From Ruminococcus flavefaciens (GTDB lineage Bacteria > Bacillota > Clostridia > Oscillospirales > Ruminococcaceae), in NCBI GenBank assembly GCA_902760805.1, contig CACWHY010000030.1, positions 1 through 47,724 of the forward strand: a DNA stretch of 47,724 nt. Direction: 5' to 3'. Both the position numbers and the translations under genes were made by a program. This document shows positions 19,224-26,967 of the stretch, piece after piece. The notes below the pieces were generated by a model that did not search any database, was not told where the DNA came from, and saw only the letters and a list, made by a program, of their open reading frames with translations. Within the stretch, counting starts at the first letter, position 1; every line of letters begins with the position of its first letter.

Positions 19224-21251
19224 TTATTCCTCAAAGGCGGTGATGATCCGCTCGATGCGCTCGCCGATCTCGTCGGTGAGGACCTTCTTGCTCTCGATCT
19301 CCTCGATGAGATCCTGGCCGTAGCTGCGGACGTAGCTCATGAGCTCTGTGCGGTAGCTGCGCAGATCCTTCAGGGGGATCGTGTCGAAAAGCCCGTGCTG
19401 AGCGGCATACAGCAGGATCACCTGCTCATAATGGGGAAGCGGGTTGTACAGGGGCTGCTTGAGCAGCTCTGTGAGCATATGGCCGTGGTTGAGAAGGTCA
19501 GTAGTGGCCTGATCCAGCTCAGAGGAGAACTGTGTGAAGATCTCCATTTCCTTGAACTGAGCAAGGTCGATACGCAGGTTACCTGCGGCCTTCTTCATGG
19601 CCTTGGTCTGAGCAGCTCCTCCGACACGGGAAACTGACAGTCCGTAATTCACCGCAGGACGCAGGCCTGAGTTGAACAGCTCGCTCTCCAGGAAGATCTG
19701 ACCGTCGGTGATAGAGATAACGTTTGTGGGGATATAGGCTGAGATGTCGCCGGCAAGGGTCTCGATGATAGGCAGAGCCGTCAGAGAGCCGCCGCCGTGC
19801 TCCTCATCCAGACGGCTGGAGCGCTCCAGCAGACGGGAGTGGAGGTAGAAGACGTCGCCGGGGTAGGCCTCACGTCCCGGAGGACGGTGGAGCAGAAGGG
19901 ACATGGCTCGGTAAGCCACAGCGTGCTTTGAAAGATCATCGTAAACGATCAGCACGTCCCTGCCCTTTGACATGAAGTATTCAGCCATAGCCGTTCCCGA
20001 ATAGGGAGCGATATACTGGAAGGGCGCAGGCTCGCTGGCAGAAGCAGAAACTACCACCGTGTAGTCCATAGCGCCGTATTTTTTGAGGGTGTTCACTACC
20101 TGCGCAACGGTAGAGGACTTCTGTCCGATAGCGACATAAACGCAGATAACGTCCTGACCCTTCTGGTTGATGATAGTATCGACTGCGATAGAGGTCTTAC
20201 CGGTCTGGCGGTCGCCGATGATCAGCTCACGCTGTCCACGGCCGATAGGGAACATTGAGTCGATAGCCAGGATACCTGTCTGAAGAGGAACGTTTACAGG
20301 CTGACGCTCGATAACTCCGGGAGCCTCACGCTCGATAGGGAAGTAGTCCTCGGCATTGATCTGGCCAAGGCCGTCTATAGGCGAGCCAAGAGCGTCCACA
20401 ACTCTGCCAAGGAGCTCATCGCTGACGCCGACGCCGGCACGCTTGCCTGTGCGGATAACGGAAGAGCCCTCTGTGAGGCCGTGGTCGTCGCCAAGGAGGA
20501 CTACGCCGATGCTGCGCTCCTCCAAATTCTGGACGATGCCACGAACGCCGGTCTCGAACTCTACCAGCTCGCCGTACATAACGCCGCTCATACCGTAAAC
20601 GCTGGCGATACCGTCACCGATACGGGTAATGAAGCCTGTCTCAGTTGCTCCGGACTTCACGGTGAAGTCCTTGACCTCGGTCTTGAGGACTGAGATGATG
20701 TCGCCGGAGCTTACCTCCTCATCCTCCACAGCCTCAGCCACCTCAGCGGCACGGCTCTTGAGGTTTTCACGGATCATGCGGAGACTTGTGCGATAGCTGC
20801 GGTCGTACTCCACATCGCCGGCATTCAGGATAAATCCGCCCAGGATCTCAGGATCGTAGCGGTATTCGATGTCAACGTCCTCCTTGACGAAGCGGTCCAT
20901 GATGAACTTCTTCAGGTCGGCCTGCTGAGAGTCGGTAAGGGGCGTAACATAGCGGACTACAGCCTTTATGCTGCCCTGCTTGTCGATGAGCACCTCGGAG
21001 TATTCCTCCAGGATCTCGCCGATGTTCTGGATACTGCCGCTTCTGACAGCGGTCATGAGCACTCGCTCCATAGAAGTGGGGAAGAGCCTCTTGATGATCC
21101 CACGCTTCTCGTCATGAGTAACAAGGGGATTTGAAAGAGTCTCGGTAACGTCTGGGCAGGCAGTGATGACGGCCTTTGCGGTATCGTTGTCCTCCTGAGA
21201 GATCTCCAGGCGGATCAGCTCCTTGAGGAGCTCCTTCTCGGTCTCTTTCAC
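19224..21251 (-). CDS. atpHA: Fused ATP synthase delta-alpha subunit (AtpH::AtpA)
   Basis: One 675-residue open frame holds two subunits. Residues about 1-168 match delta: [19 protein letters not shown], then the C-terminal [20 protein letters not shown] signature. Residues about 183-675 are a complete alpha subunit: [17 protein letters not shown], Walker A GDRQTGKT at 346-353, [20 protein letters not shown] and the alpha C-terminal domain. Delta normally joins F1 to the b stalk as one copy per three alphas. The link (about 169-182) is Glu/Ala-rich with no Met or stop codon. Delta lacks the usual N-terminal YAxALF helix and is about ten residues short. The start is GTG, overlapping the atpF stop as GTGA, with GAGGAGGT nine bases before it. 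No other atpH or atpA is in the operon. Confidence 0.93.
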   Translation of the reverse strand: MKETEKELLKELIRLEISQEDNDTAKAVITACPDVTETLSNPLVTHDEKRGIIKRLFPTSMERVLMTAVRSGSIQNIGEILEEYSEVLIDKQGSIKAVVRYVTPLTDSQQADLKKFIMDRFVKEDVDIEYRYDPEILGGFILNAGDVEYDRSYRTSLRMIRENLKSRAAEVAEAVEDEEVSSGDIISVLKTEVKDFTVKSGATETGFITRIGDGIASVYGMSGVMYGELVEFETGVRGIVQNLEERSIGVVLLGDDHGLTEGSSVIRTGKRAGVGVSDELLGRVVDALGSPIDGLGQINAEDYFPIEREAPGVIERQPVNVPLQTGILAIDSMFPIGRGQRELIIGDRQTGKTSIAVDTIINQKGQDVICVYVAIGQKSSTVAQVVNTLKKYGAMDYTVVVSASASEPAPFQYIAPYSGTAMAEYFMSKGRDVLIVYDDLSKHAVAYRAMSLLLHRPPGREAYPGDVFYLHSRLLERSSRLDEEHGGGSLTALPIIETLAGDISAYIPTNVISITDGQIFLESELFNSGLRPAVNYGLSVSRVGGAAQTKAMKKAAGNLRIDLAQFKEMEIFTQFSSELDQATTDLLNHGHMLTELLKQPLYNPLPHYEQVILLYAAQHGLFDTIPLKDLRSYRTELMSYVRSYGQDLIEEIESKKVLTDEIGERIERIITAFEE
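20709..20720 (-). promoter_or_regulatory. Shine-Dalgarno-like site at the delta-alpha junction
   Basis: Inside the fused gene, codons 178-180 read GAG GAG GTA, giving GAGGAGGT on the mRNA exactly where delta ends and alpha begins. No ATG, GTG or TTG follows in frame at normal spacing; the nearest candidates are two ATC codons (I185, I186). It may be a remnant of an old atpA ribosome site or chance Glu codon use. Confidence 0.35.
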
Positions 21252-21739
21252 TGCTCATCGACCTCCTCTTCTGCGAGGAACTGGTCGACCAGCTTTCTGT
21301 TCTTCTCGTCGTCGAGGTTTGCACCAACGACCTTAGAAGCGGCCTCGATAGCCAGATCTGCGATCTGGGTCTGAGCCTGCTGGAGAACTCTTCTGCGCTC
21401 GTTCTCGATAGTTTTGCTTGCGGCGCTGACGATCTCATCGGCCTCCTCCTGAGACCTTCTGATGATAGCAGCACGCTCGGACTCGGCCTGATCATGCGCC
21501 TTAGTGATGATACGGCCGGCCTCTTCCTTGGCCTCGCTGATAGAGTCAGAATACTGTGCTCTCAGCTCCTCGGCCTCTTCTCTGGCCTTTTTAGCCTCGT
21601 CGATATCGTTCTGGACGGCCTGAGTCCTGTCGTCCATCATTTTGCTGATCGGTTTGAAAAGGAATATCCTCAGCAGCACGAACAGTATGATAACGTTGGC
21701 AACTGCCTCGACGATGCTCCAGAATTCAAATTTTAGCAT
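21248..21739 (-). CDS. atpF: ATP synthase Fo b subunit
   Basis: The 163-residue protein has one N-terminal membrane helix (about 8-28, [21 protein letters not shown]) followed by a long, highly charged Ala/Glu/Arg coiled coil to the end. This is the form of the peripheral-stalk b subunit, which acts as a dimer. Its C-terminus normally binds the C-terminal domain of delta. Here delta is fused to alpha, so this is the subunit whose binding partner is changed. The AAGGAGGG ribosome site is good. It overlaps the fusion gene by four bases. Length and composition are ordinary. Confidence 0.95.
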   Translation of the reverse strand: MLKFEFWSIVEAVANVIILFVLLRIFLFKPISKMMDDRTQAVQNDIDEAKKAREEAEELRAQYSDSISEAKEEAGRIITKAHDQAESERAAIIRRSQEEADEIVSAASKTIENERRRVLQQAQTQIADLAIEAASKVVGANLDDEKNRKLVDQFLAEEEVDEQ

Positions 21740-21772
21740 TGTTTGCCCTCCTTATGTAAATTGTCATGCGGC

Positions 21773-21967
21773 TCACATCTTGCCGATAATAAGGAGTGCG
21801 ATAACAAATCCGTAAATAGCCGTAGCCTCTGCCAGAGCACAGCCCAGCAGGAGAGCTGTTCTGATGTCGCCCTTTGCCTCAGGCTGACGGGCGATGGACT
21901 CTGTTGCCTTTGCAGCACCTGCGCCTGTAAGAACAGCAATCGCTGCACCTAATGCTATCATTCCCAT
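21773..21967 (-). CDS. atpE: ATP synthase c subunit, copy 2, with 24-bp in-frame deletion
   Basis: The frame is open for 64 residues, against 72 for the intact form. Compared with copy 1, 24 bases are missing at about 21914/21915. This removes the eight residues GVGIGIAT from the glycine-rich first helix (GAGA-AKATES remains). The second helix is intact, with the ion-binding Glu in CALAEATAIYGF. A c subunit forms a two-helix hairpin in the rotor ring, so loss of two helical turns of the packing motif should be damaging. A GGAGGT ribosome site precedes the ATG. The sequence is nearly identical to copy 1, with only synonymous differences outside the lesions. Misassembly is the leading explanation. 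Confidence 0.85.
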   Translation of the reverse strand: MGMIALGAAIAVLTGAGAAKATESIARQPEAKGDIRTALLLGCALAEATAIYGFVIALLIIGKM

Positions 21968-22136
21968 AGTTTTATACCTCCAAGTGTTTGTCTGTTACAT
22001 CTTACCGATGATGAGAAGTGCGATAACGAATCCGTAGATAGCCGTAGCCTCTGCCAGAGCACAGCCCAGCAGGAGAGCTGTTCTGATGTCGCCCTTTGCC
22101 TCAGGCTGACGGGCGATGGACTCTGTTGCCTTTGCA
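21816..22136. repeat. Tandem atpE duplication with a 99-bp identical core
   Basis: Positions 21816-21914 and 22038-22136 are identical over 99 bases. They lie within two copies of atpE that otherwise differ at about ten third-codon positions. Both lesions (14-bp duplication, 24-bp deletion) begin at the same TTTGCA edge of the identical core. The ribosome-site region is also repeated. Confidence 0.9.
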
Positions 22137-22227
22137 CTGTTGCCTTTGCAGTTGCGATACCGATACCCACACCTGCACCTGCGCCTGTAAGAACGGCGAT
22201 AGCCGCACCTAATGCTATCATTCCCAT
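21995..22227 (-). pseudogene. atpE: ATP synthase c subunit, copy 1, frameshifted by a 14-bp tandem duplication
   Basis: The gene starts normally (MGMIALGAAIAVLTGAGAG) behind GGAGGT. A perfect 14-base tandem repeat (22123-22136 and 22137-22150) after codon 31 then shifts the frame, and translation continues as unrelated sequence. Removing one repeat unit restores a 72-residue c subunit ending IIGKM with a TAA at 21995-21997, identical in protein sequence to an intact copy 2. All substitutions between the copies outside the lesions are synonymous, which says both were under selection. Either this is a real recent mutation or, more likely, an assembly error within the tandem repeat. Confidence 0.85.
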
Positions 22228-22247
22228 AGTTTTATACCTCCGTGAAG

Positions 22248-22913
22248 TTAGTGTTCTTCCTCTTCTAAGGCCTCAGCCATATAGAGGGATGTAAGGAATA
22301 CGAATACATAAGCCTGGAGCAGACCGTCGAAAATATCGAAGTATGCGCTGGCGATGACCGGCACGCCGATCGGGATGAGTCCCTTTACCAGCTCCATTAC
22401 AACGAAGGCTCCCAGAACGTTTCCGAAAAGTCGCATACACAGCGACAGCGGACGGGTGATGAGATCCAGGATATTGATCGGATTAAGGAAGCTCTTCAGC
22501 CACTTGACCGAGCCCTTCTCGATAATGAAAGCGGCCTGGACGAAGATAATAGCGATGCCTGCCAGAGCAGCCGTCACGTTGATGTCCTTAGTTGGCGGAA
22601 CGAAGCCGAAAAGTCCGATAAGGTTTGCAAAGGCGATGTAGATGATAAGTGTCTCAAGGAAGGGCAGGTACTTCTTTCCCTTAGGGCCAAGGATGTCCGT
22701 AAAGAAATTGTCCAGCCAGCCTATGAGCCCTTCCAGCAGGCACTGCTTGCCTGTAGGAACTCGTTTCAGCCTGTGTGTGAAGATAATTGAAAGCAGAACA
22801 ATTGCTCCCATGATGATCCATGTGACAACACAGGAATCCGCAACAGGTATCCCCCCTAAGATCGGGATGGTGAATGCCGTTTTTGATTGCAGCTCCTCCA
22901 TCATATTGTCCAT
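22248..22913 (-). CDS. atpB: ATP synthase Fo a subunit
   Basis: The 221-residue membrane protein forms the proton half-channels against the c ring. The essential Arg is R161 in SLCMRLFGNVLGAF, and a C-terminal DGLLQAYVFVFLTSLY helix follows. Five or more hydrophobic segments are visible (about 30-46, 85-105, 114-131, 165-187 and 196-212). An in-frame start at 22988 is possible. The ATG at 22913 is preferred because AAGAAGGTG lies five bases before it, and because the longer form would run through a leader hairpin without membrane character. It is the first gene of the atp operon. No atpI was found upstream. Confidence 0.92.
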   Translation of the reverse strand: MDNMMEELQSKTAFTIPILGGIPVADSCVVTWIIMGAIVLLSIIFTHRLKRVPTGKQCLLEGLIGWLDNFFTDILGPKGKKYLPFLETLIIYIAFANLIGLFGFVPPTKDINVTAALAGIAIIFVQAAFIIEKGSVKWLKSFLNPINILDLITRPLSLCMRLFGNVLGAFVVMELVKGLIPIGVPVIASAYFDIFDGLLQAYVFVFLTSLYMAEALEEEEH

Positions 22914-22946
22914 ATTAACACCTTCTTTCGGTATAAGAATAGAAAA

Positions 22947-22976
22947 ACGGAGACCGCCAATGGCAAACATCTCCGT
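22947..22976 (-). promoter_or_regulatory. Hairpin in the atp operon leader
   Basis: Arms ACGGAGA (22947-22953) and TCTCCGT (22970-22976) enclose an inner GCC/GGC pair, between the promoter and the atpB ribosome site. It has no T run, so it is a leader structure rather than a terminator. A regulatory role is unproven. Confidence 0.45.
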
Positions 22977-23024
22977 TGATATTGTCAAAATAAGCAGTTA
23001 TTCCTTTAACAAGGGCCTCTGTTA

Positions 23025-23053
23025 ATTATATTACAAACCGCCTGTAAAGTCAA
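23025..23053 (-). promoter_or_regulatory. Sigma-A promoter for the atp operon
   Basis: On the minus strand TTGACT (23048-23053) and TATAAT (23025-23030) are 17 bases apart. Transcription would start near 23018, giving a leader of about 105 bases before the atpB ATG. Confidence 0.88.
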
Positions 23054-23088
23054 GCATTTCGGTGAAATTTTCACAATTTTACCCTATT

Positions 23089-23427
23089 TCAGTCGTCGCC
23101 ATCGCCTGTTACCAGACGCATTGCACGGTCAAGGCGCTCGATAGCTCCGGAATTGAGCTTTTCCGCAAGGCGGATCCGGTCCATCTCCTTCTTGAAAGCA
23201 GCCAACTCCTCCGCCACACGGCGCAGTATATCCTCGTTTTTGAGCTGCTTCTCCTCAAGGGCGCAGACTCTTACGATGAGGTCGTTGATATTTGCAGCCA
23301 TGGCCTCGTTTGCGGCATTCTGCTTCTGGCCGAACTCAGTCAGCTTTGCGGCGGCACTGAAAGTGCCTATCTTAGCGTGGCCGTCGAAGGCCTGCATTTT
23401 CTCGTTTGTTAGCTTCATATCTGACAT
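23089..23427 (-). CDS. Small coiled-coil protein of unknown function
   Basis: This 112-residue protein starts at an ATG behind AAGGAAGGGAA. Most of it is helical and heptad-like: an Ala/Asn-rich stretch (AAAKLTEFGQKQNAANEAMAA), then LIVRVCALEEKQLKNEDILRRVAEELAAFKKEMDRIRL, ending with acidic TGDGDD. There is no signal peptide, membrane segment or enzyme motif. I do not recognise it. It lies 34 bases after rmd on the same strand and just before the atp promoter, so it is probably the last gene of the polysaccharide operon. A scaffold or ZapA/ZapB-like role would be a guess. Confidence 0.7.
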   Translation of the reverse strand: MSDMKLTNEKMQAFDGHAKIGTFSAAAKLTEFGQKQNAANEAMAANINDLIVRVCALEEKQLKNEDILRRVAEELAAFKKEMDRIRLAEKLNSGAIERLDRAMRLVTGDGDD

Positions 23428-23461
23428 TTCTGTTCCCTTCCTTTCTCTTTTTGTCTGGTTT

Positions 23462-24409
23462 TCAGCCTCTGCGCAGCTTTTCTCTCCACCACTCCAGGGT
23501 ATCCCGGACGGTCTCCTCGATGGAGATCTTGGCACTCCAGCCCGTATCTGCAAAAATAAGCGAAACATCGGGCTCGATGATCGGTATATCCGAGGCACGA
23601 AGGCGCTTTGGATCCCGGATCACAGTGATCTGCACCTGAGACATAGAGAGCGCAGTCTCAAGGATCTGACCGATCGCAGCGGCACTTCCCCGGCCCACGT
23701 TGTAAACTCTGCCGGAAACGCCCTTCTCCGCCAGCAGCCTGTAGGCTCGCACCACGTCCCGAACATCGGTGAAATCACGCTTTGCATCGGTATTTCCGAT
23801 AAGCAGCTCAGCCGGTGCTCCCGGCTGCTCAGCCGCAGCTATCTGCCGGCAGATCTCAGACACAACGAATGTGGGGGACTGGCCGGGGCCGGTGTGGTTG
23901 AACGAGCGTGTCATCACTATGTCCATGCCGTAGGAGCGGCTGTAGATCTGGCCGATCATCTCCTGACAGACCTTTGTTGCGGCGTAAATGTTCCCCGGGC
24001 GCAGCTTCTCCTCCTCACTGAGGGGGCAGGCGTCCTTAGGGATGAAGCCGTATTCCTCACCCGATCCGATCAGCAGCAGCCTTGTGTCCGGGCGCTGAGA
24101 GAGCCGCACTGCCTCCAGCACGTTGACAGCGCCCACCACGTTCACCTGAGCGGTTAGGGCAGGCTTTTTCCAGGACACCGCCACTGAGCTCTGGGCGGCA
24201 AGGTGGAACACCACGTCGGGCATGACCCTGGCCAAAAGCCCTTCTATTGCGGAAACATCGCCGATGTCAAGGCTGTAAACGGCGCAGTCCCCGCAGATCT
24301 CTTCCTCCGGGAGACAGGTGGCGTGGACCTCGTATCCGGCGGCAGTCAGCTCCCGGATAAGATACCCTCCGGCAAAGCCTCCTCCGCCAATTATCAGAGC
24401 CCGTTTCAT
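23462..24409 (-). CDS. rmd: GDP-6-deoxy-D-mannose reductase (GDP-4-keto-6-deoxymannose reductase)
   Basis: This 315-residue short-chain dehydrogenase has the NAD(P)-binding GGGGFAGG at 8-15 and the catalytic Tyr142/Lys146 in IYAATKVCQE. Rmd reduces the product of Gmd to GDP-D-rhamnose. The start (MKRALIIGGGGFAGGYL) and the SFNHTGPGQSPTFVV block resemble Rmd rather than the fucose-forming Fcl/WcaG, which begins differently and is also an epimerase. With manC and gmd in the same operon it completes a GDP-D-rhamnose route. It overlaps the preceding glycosyltransferase by four bases (ATGA). The Rmd versus Fcl choice is the main uncertainty. Confidence 0.85.
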   Translation of the reverse strand: MKRALIIGGGGFAGGYLIRELTAAGYEVHATCLPEEEICGDCAVYSLDIGDVSAIEGLLARVMPDVVFHLAAQSSVAVSWKKPALTAQVNVVGAVNVLEAVRLSQRPDTRLLLIGSGEEYGFIPKDACPLSEEEKLRPGNIYAATKVCQEMIGQIYSRSYGMDIVMTRSFNHTGPGQSPTFVVSEICRQIAAAEQPGAPAELLIGNTDAKRDFTDVRDVVRAYRLLAEKGVSGRVYNVGRGSAAAIGQILETALSMSQVQITVIRDPKRLRASDIPIIEPDVSLIFADTGWSAKISIEETVRDTLEWWREKLRRG

Positions 24410-25527
24410 TGGCTCAAAATGTCGTAAAGACGGCGGATAACGTTCTTCTCATTGAATTCCTCCATAACACGCTCGGCGCCGGCTTTTCCCAGCTTTTCAC
24501 GGTAGTCCGGGCGGCTGACCAGCACGTTTATGGCCTTGGCCAGCATCTTGGGGTCGCTGGGCCTTACGGTGAAGCCGGTCTGCTTGTGGAGGCTGACATA
24601 GGGCACTCCCGAGGGCAGAGCGGTGTTGATAACGGGCTTTCCGTAGACCATGGCCTCGATCTGGACGATACCGAAGGCCTCGCTCTTCACCACTGATGGC
24701 AGCACGAAAATATCGCAGTCAGCGTAGGCCTGTTTCAGCTCCTCGTCCGGGAGAAATCCCAGAAAATGGACTCTTTCGGCAACTCCGTTCTTCTGGGCGA
24801 AGTCCTTCAGCTCCTCCTCCAGCTCGCCTGTGCCTGCGATGAACAGCTCGCAGCCCTCAGTGTAAGGCAGAGCTTTCAGCAGCACGTCCACGCCCTTATA
24901 GTAGACCAGTCTGCCGGTGAAGAACACCTTCACGGCGCTCTTGTCGGTGAGCTTTTCGGTGAGTATGGGGCGGCGCTCCACAGAAAGGTAGTCCTCCGGT
25001 ATGATGCCGTAGGGCAGGATCTTGCACTTCTCACGGAACTGAGGCAGCCAGTCCGAGCCCTCAACGTGTCCCTGAGTTGCGGTGAGGATCACGTCTGCAC
25101 GGCGCAGAAGGCTCATCAGCAGGGGCTTGTAGACCTTCAGCAGCTTCTTCTGCTTAACGATGTCGCTGTGCCAGGAAACTACCACCTTTCCCTTGAAGCC
25201 GGACAGCAGGAGAGCTGCGTCCGCCAGGGGGAAAGGCACGTTTATATGCACAACATCGGCGTTTTTCGCCATTTTTCTGAACAGCTTGATGAAGGAGAAC
25301 GAAAGCGGACATGAGAAGTATGTTCCCAGACTTCCTGCACGGGTAACGTCTGCGCCGTTCACTTCCTCACGGATAGTTCCGCCACGGCCGTCACGGCAGA
25401 CCAGAGTCTTCACCTCGACGCCCTCGAACTGACCCAGCTCCTCAGAATACTGCTTCACAAGGCTCTCGATACCGCCGACATGGGGGTAATAGGCCTTGTT
25501 CACTTCTAAAACTCGCAATTTTTTCAT
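24406..25527 (-). CDS. Glycosyltransferase family 4
   Basis: The 373-residue enzyme has a GT-B fold. The N-terminal domain starts MKKLRVLEVNKAYYPHVGGIE with the acceptor-side PHVGG loop. The C-terminal donor domain has VFFTGRLVYYKGVDVLLKA, PSVVKSEAFGIVQIEAMVYGKPV (the EX7E motif) and a C-terminal helix. The frame extends to 25623, but the upstream 32 residues are not GT4-like and would overlap the neighbouring gene, so 25527 is used. It is probably a rhamnosyl- or mannosyltransferase using a GDP sugar, given manC, gmd and rmd nearby (inference). It is cytoplasmic or membrane-associated and coupled to rmd. Confidence 0.88.
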   Translation of the reverse strand: MKKLRVLEVNKAYYPHVGGIESLVKQYSEELGQFEGVEVKTLVCRDGRGGTIREEVNGADVTRAGSLGTYFSCPLSFSFIKLFRKMAKNADVVHINVPFPLADAALLLSGFKGKVVVSWHSDIVKQKKLLKVYKPLLMSLLRRADVILTATQGHVEGSDWLPQFREKCKILPYGIIPEDYLSVERRPILTEKLTDKSAVKVFFTGRLVYYKGVDVLLKALPYTEGCELFIAGTGELEEELKDFAQKNGVAERVHFLGFLPDEELKQAYADCDIFVLPSVVKSEAFGIVQIEAMVYGKPVINTALPSGVPYVSLHKQTGFTVRPSDPKMLAKAINVLVSRPDYREKLGKAGAERVMEEFNEKNVIRRLYDILSQ

Positions 25528-25543
25528 ATCTATCGCCTGTTCC

Positions 25544-26692
25544 TCAGAACAGCTCCTTATAAACGTTATACAGCTTTTCCGCCGAGCTGTCCCAGGTGAA
25601 CAGCTCCGCACGCTTCCTGCCACGCTCAGAAAGATCCTTTCTCAGCTCTCCGTCATCGCAAAGCCTTGCAAGGCCCTCAGCGATGCTCTCCTCAGAGAAG
25701 GCGTCGCAGGTCACTGCGCAGTCGCCCGTTACCTCCGGCAGAGAGGCGGCGTCAGAGGCCAGCACAGGCACTCCGCAGGCCATAGCCTCCAGAGGAGGTA
25801 TGCCGAAGCCCTCATATATCGAGGGAAAGACGAATGCCAGGGCTCCGCACATCAGGGGGTTCATGTCCTCTGAGGGGATATACTTGGTGAAGATCACCTG
25901 CTTGTCAAGGCCGAGCTCCTGCACCTTTCCGTAAATGCCGTCGTAGAGCCAGCCCTTTCCGCCGGCAAGCACCAGCTTAGGCACGTCGCCGCCCTTTCGC
26001 TTGCTGAAAATGTCGTAGGCGATGATCAGCCGCTCCAGGTTTTTTCTGGGCTCGATCGTTCCGACGTAGAGGAAGTAGTCCCCCTCGATGCCCAGGGACT
26101 GCTTCACCTGAGGGATCCTTTCCGGCTCAGTACAGGGCTTGAACCGGTCAAGGTCAACTCCGCATGGCACGACTCTCAGCTTCTTTTCGTGCTCCGGGAA
26201 CCATTTCAGGATCTCGCTTTTGGAGAATTCCGACACGGTAACGATCATATCCGCACGCTTCATTGACTTTTTCAGTCCCATGTTCAGCATGGCTCTCGTT
26301 CTTCCACGGACTGTCTCCGGGAAGGCCTTGTAGGTCATGTCGTGGACGGTGACAACGGTCTTTCCGTGAACTCCCGGCGGAACGATGAAGTTGAAAAAGT
26401 GTGTCAGGTCGGCTTTTTTCCCGAAAAAGCTCTTGTACGGCCAAGGCAGGAATGCAGAGGCCGCCCTATAGATATAGCCCGAAAAATGGGCGATCTGAGT
26501 GTCTATATCATCTCCGGCAAAGGGCGCTATGCGCTCCAGCTTGATGTGGTCGTCCTTCCGGGAGAAAAAGCTGTAGGTGTAGCTGTTCTCCGGGTGGAGC
26601 CTTGCCATTGCGGTGGTCTGTCCCACCTCGCACCAGCCCACGCCGGTGATCTTGTCGCTGATAAGGGGTACAGCGTCGAAAGAAATATTCAT
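25544..26692 (-). CDS. Glycosyltransferase family 4 (mannosyltransferase-like)
   Basis: The 382-residue enzyme opens MNISFDAVPLISDKITGVGW, like WbdA/MtfB-type GT4 proteins. It contains VVTVHDMTYKAFPE in the N-domain and YVGTIEPRKNLERLI, LVLAGGKGWLYDG and PSIYEGFGIPPLEAMACGVPV with the EX7E motif in the donor domain. It should transfer a sugar, likely mannose or D-rhamnose, from its GDP form onto the growing lipid-linked chain. A strong AAAAAGGAGC ribosome site precedes the ATG. It lies between a small unrecognised gene and the second GT4. Donor specificity cannot be read from the sequence. Confidence 0.88.
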   Translation of the reverse strand: MNISFDAVPLISDKITGVGWCEVGQTTAMARLHPENSYTYSFFSRKDDHIKLERIAPFAGDDIDTQIAHFSGYIYRAASAFLPWPYKSFFGKKADLTHFFNFIVPPGVHGKTVVTVHDMTYKAFPETVRGRTRAMLNMGLKKSMKRADMIVTVSEFSKSEILKWFPEHEKKLRVVPCGVDLDRFKPCTEPERIPQVKQSLGIEGDYFLYVGTIEPRKNLERLIIAYDIFSKRKGGDVPKLVLAGGKGWLYDGIYGKVQELGLDKQVIFTKYIPSEDMNPLMCGALAFVFPSIYEGFGIPPLEAMACGVPVLASDAASLPEVTGDCAVTCDAFSEESIAEGLARLCDDGELRKDLSERGRKRAELFTWDSSAEKLYNVYKELF

Positions 26693-26704
26693 AGTTGCTC
26701 CTTT

Positions 26705-26953
26705 TTATTTGGAAGTCCAGTACAGTATGCGCTCTCTGAGCTCGGCAACATAGCTGTCAGTGTCTTCCTTGTTAAATCCGCTGAATACGGTCTTTATGGG
26801 AGCCGAAACAGCCTCCTCAGACTGCTCCAGAGCCTCCTCCTTGGTGATGAGGCCTTCCTCCAGCCCCATCAGCAGAACGTTCAGCGTGTCGATCCGCCTC
26901 AAAACTTCGGCCTTGTCGTAGCCCCGAAAGGCCGCTCTCAGAACTCCCGGCAT
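26705..26953 (-). CDS. Small protein with two DivIVA-like motifs
   Basis: This 82-residue protein starts at the ATG at 26953 behind AGGAGG with seven-base spacing; upstream in-frame starts are poorer. Two similar motifs are visible: LRAAFRGYDKAEVLRRIDTLN near residue 5 and KTVFSGFNKEDTDSYVAELRER near residue 55. Both follow the F-x-G-[YF]-[DN]-K-x-[ED]-V-D-x-[FY] pattern seen at the N-terminus of DivIVA/GpsB proteins. An acidic Glu-rich helix joins them. There is no membrane segment. It is 12 bases upstream of a GT4 gene and 14 downstream of a membrane gene. A membrane-curvature or scaffold role is only a suggestion. Confidence 0.65.
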   Translation of the reverse strand: MPGVLRAAFRGYDKAEVLRRIDTLNVLLMGLEEGLITKEEALEQSEEAVSAPIKTVFSGFNKEDTDSYVAELRERILYWTSK

Positions 26954-26967
26954 GGCAGCTCCTCCTA

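Noticed and set aside
22914-22988. Longer N-terminus for atpB
   Set aside because: The extra residues lie over a leader hairpin and the ATG at 22913 has a well-placed AAGAAGGTG site.
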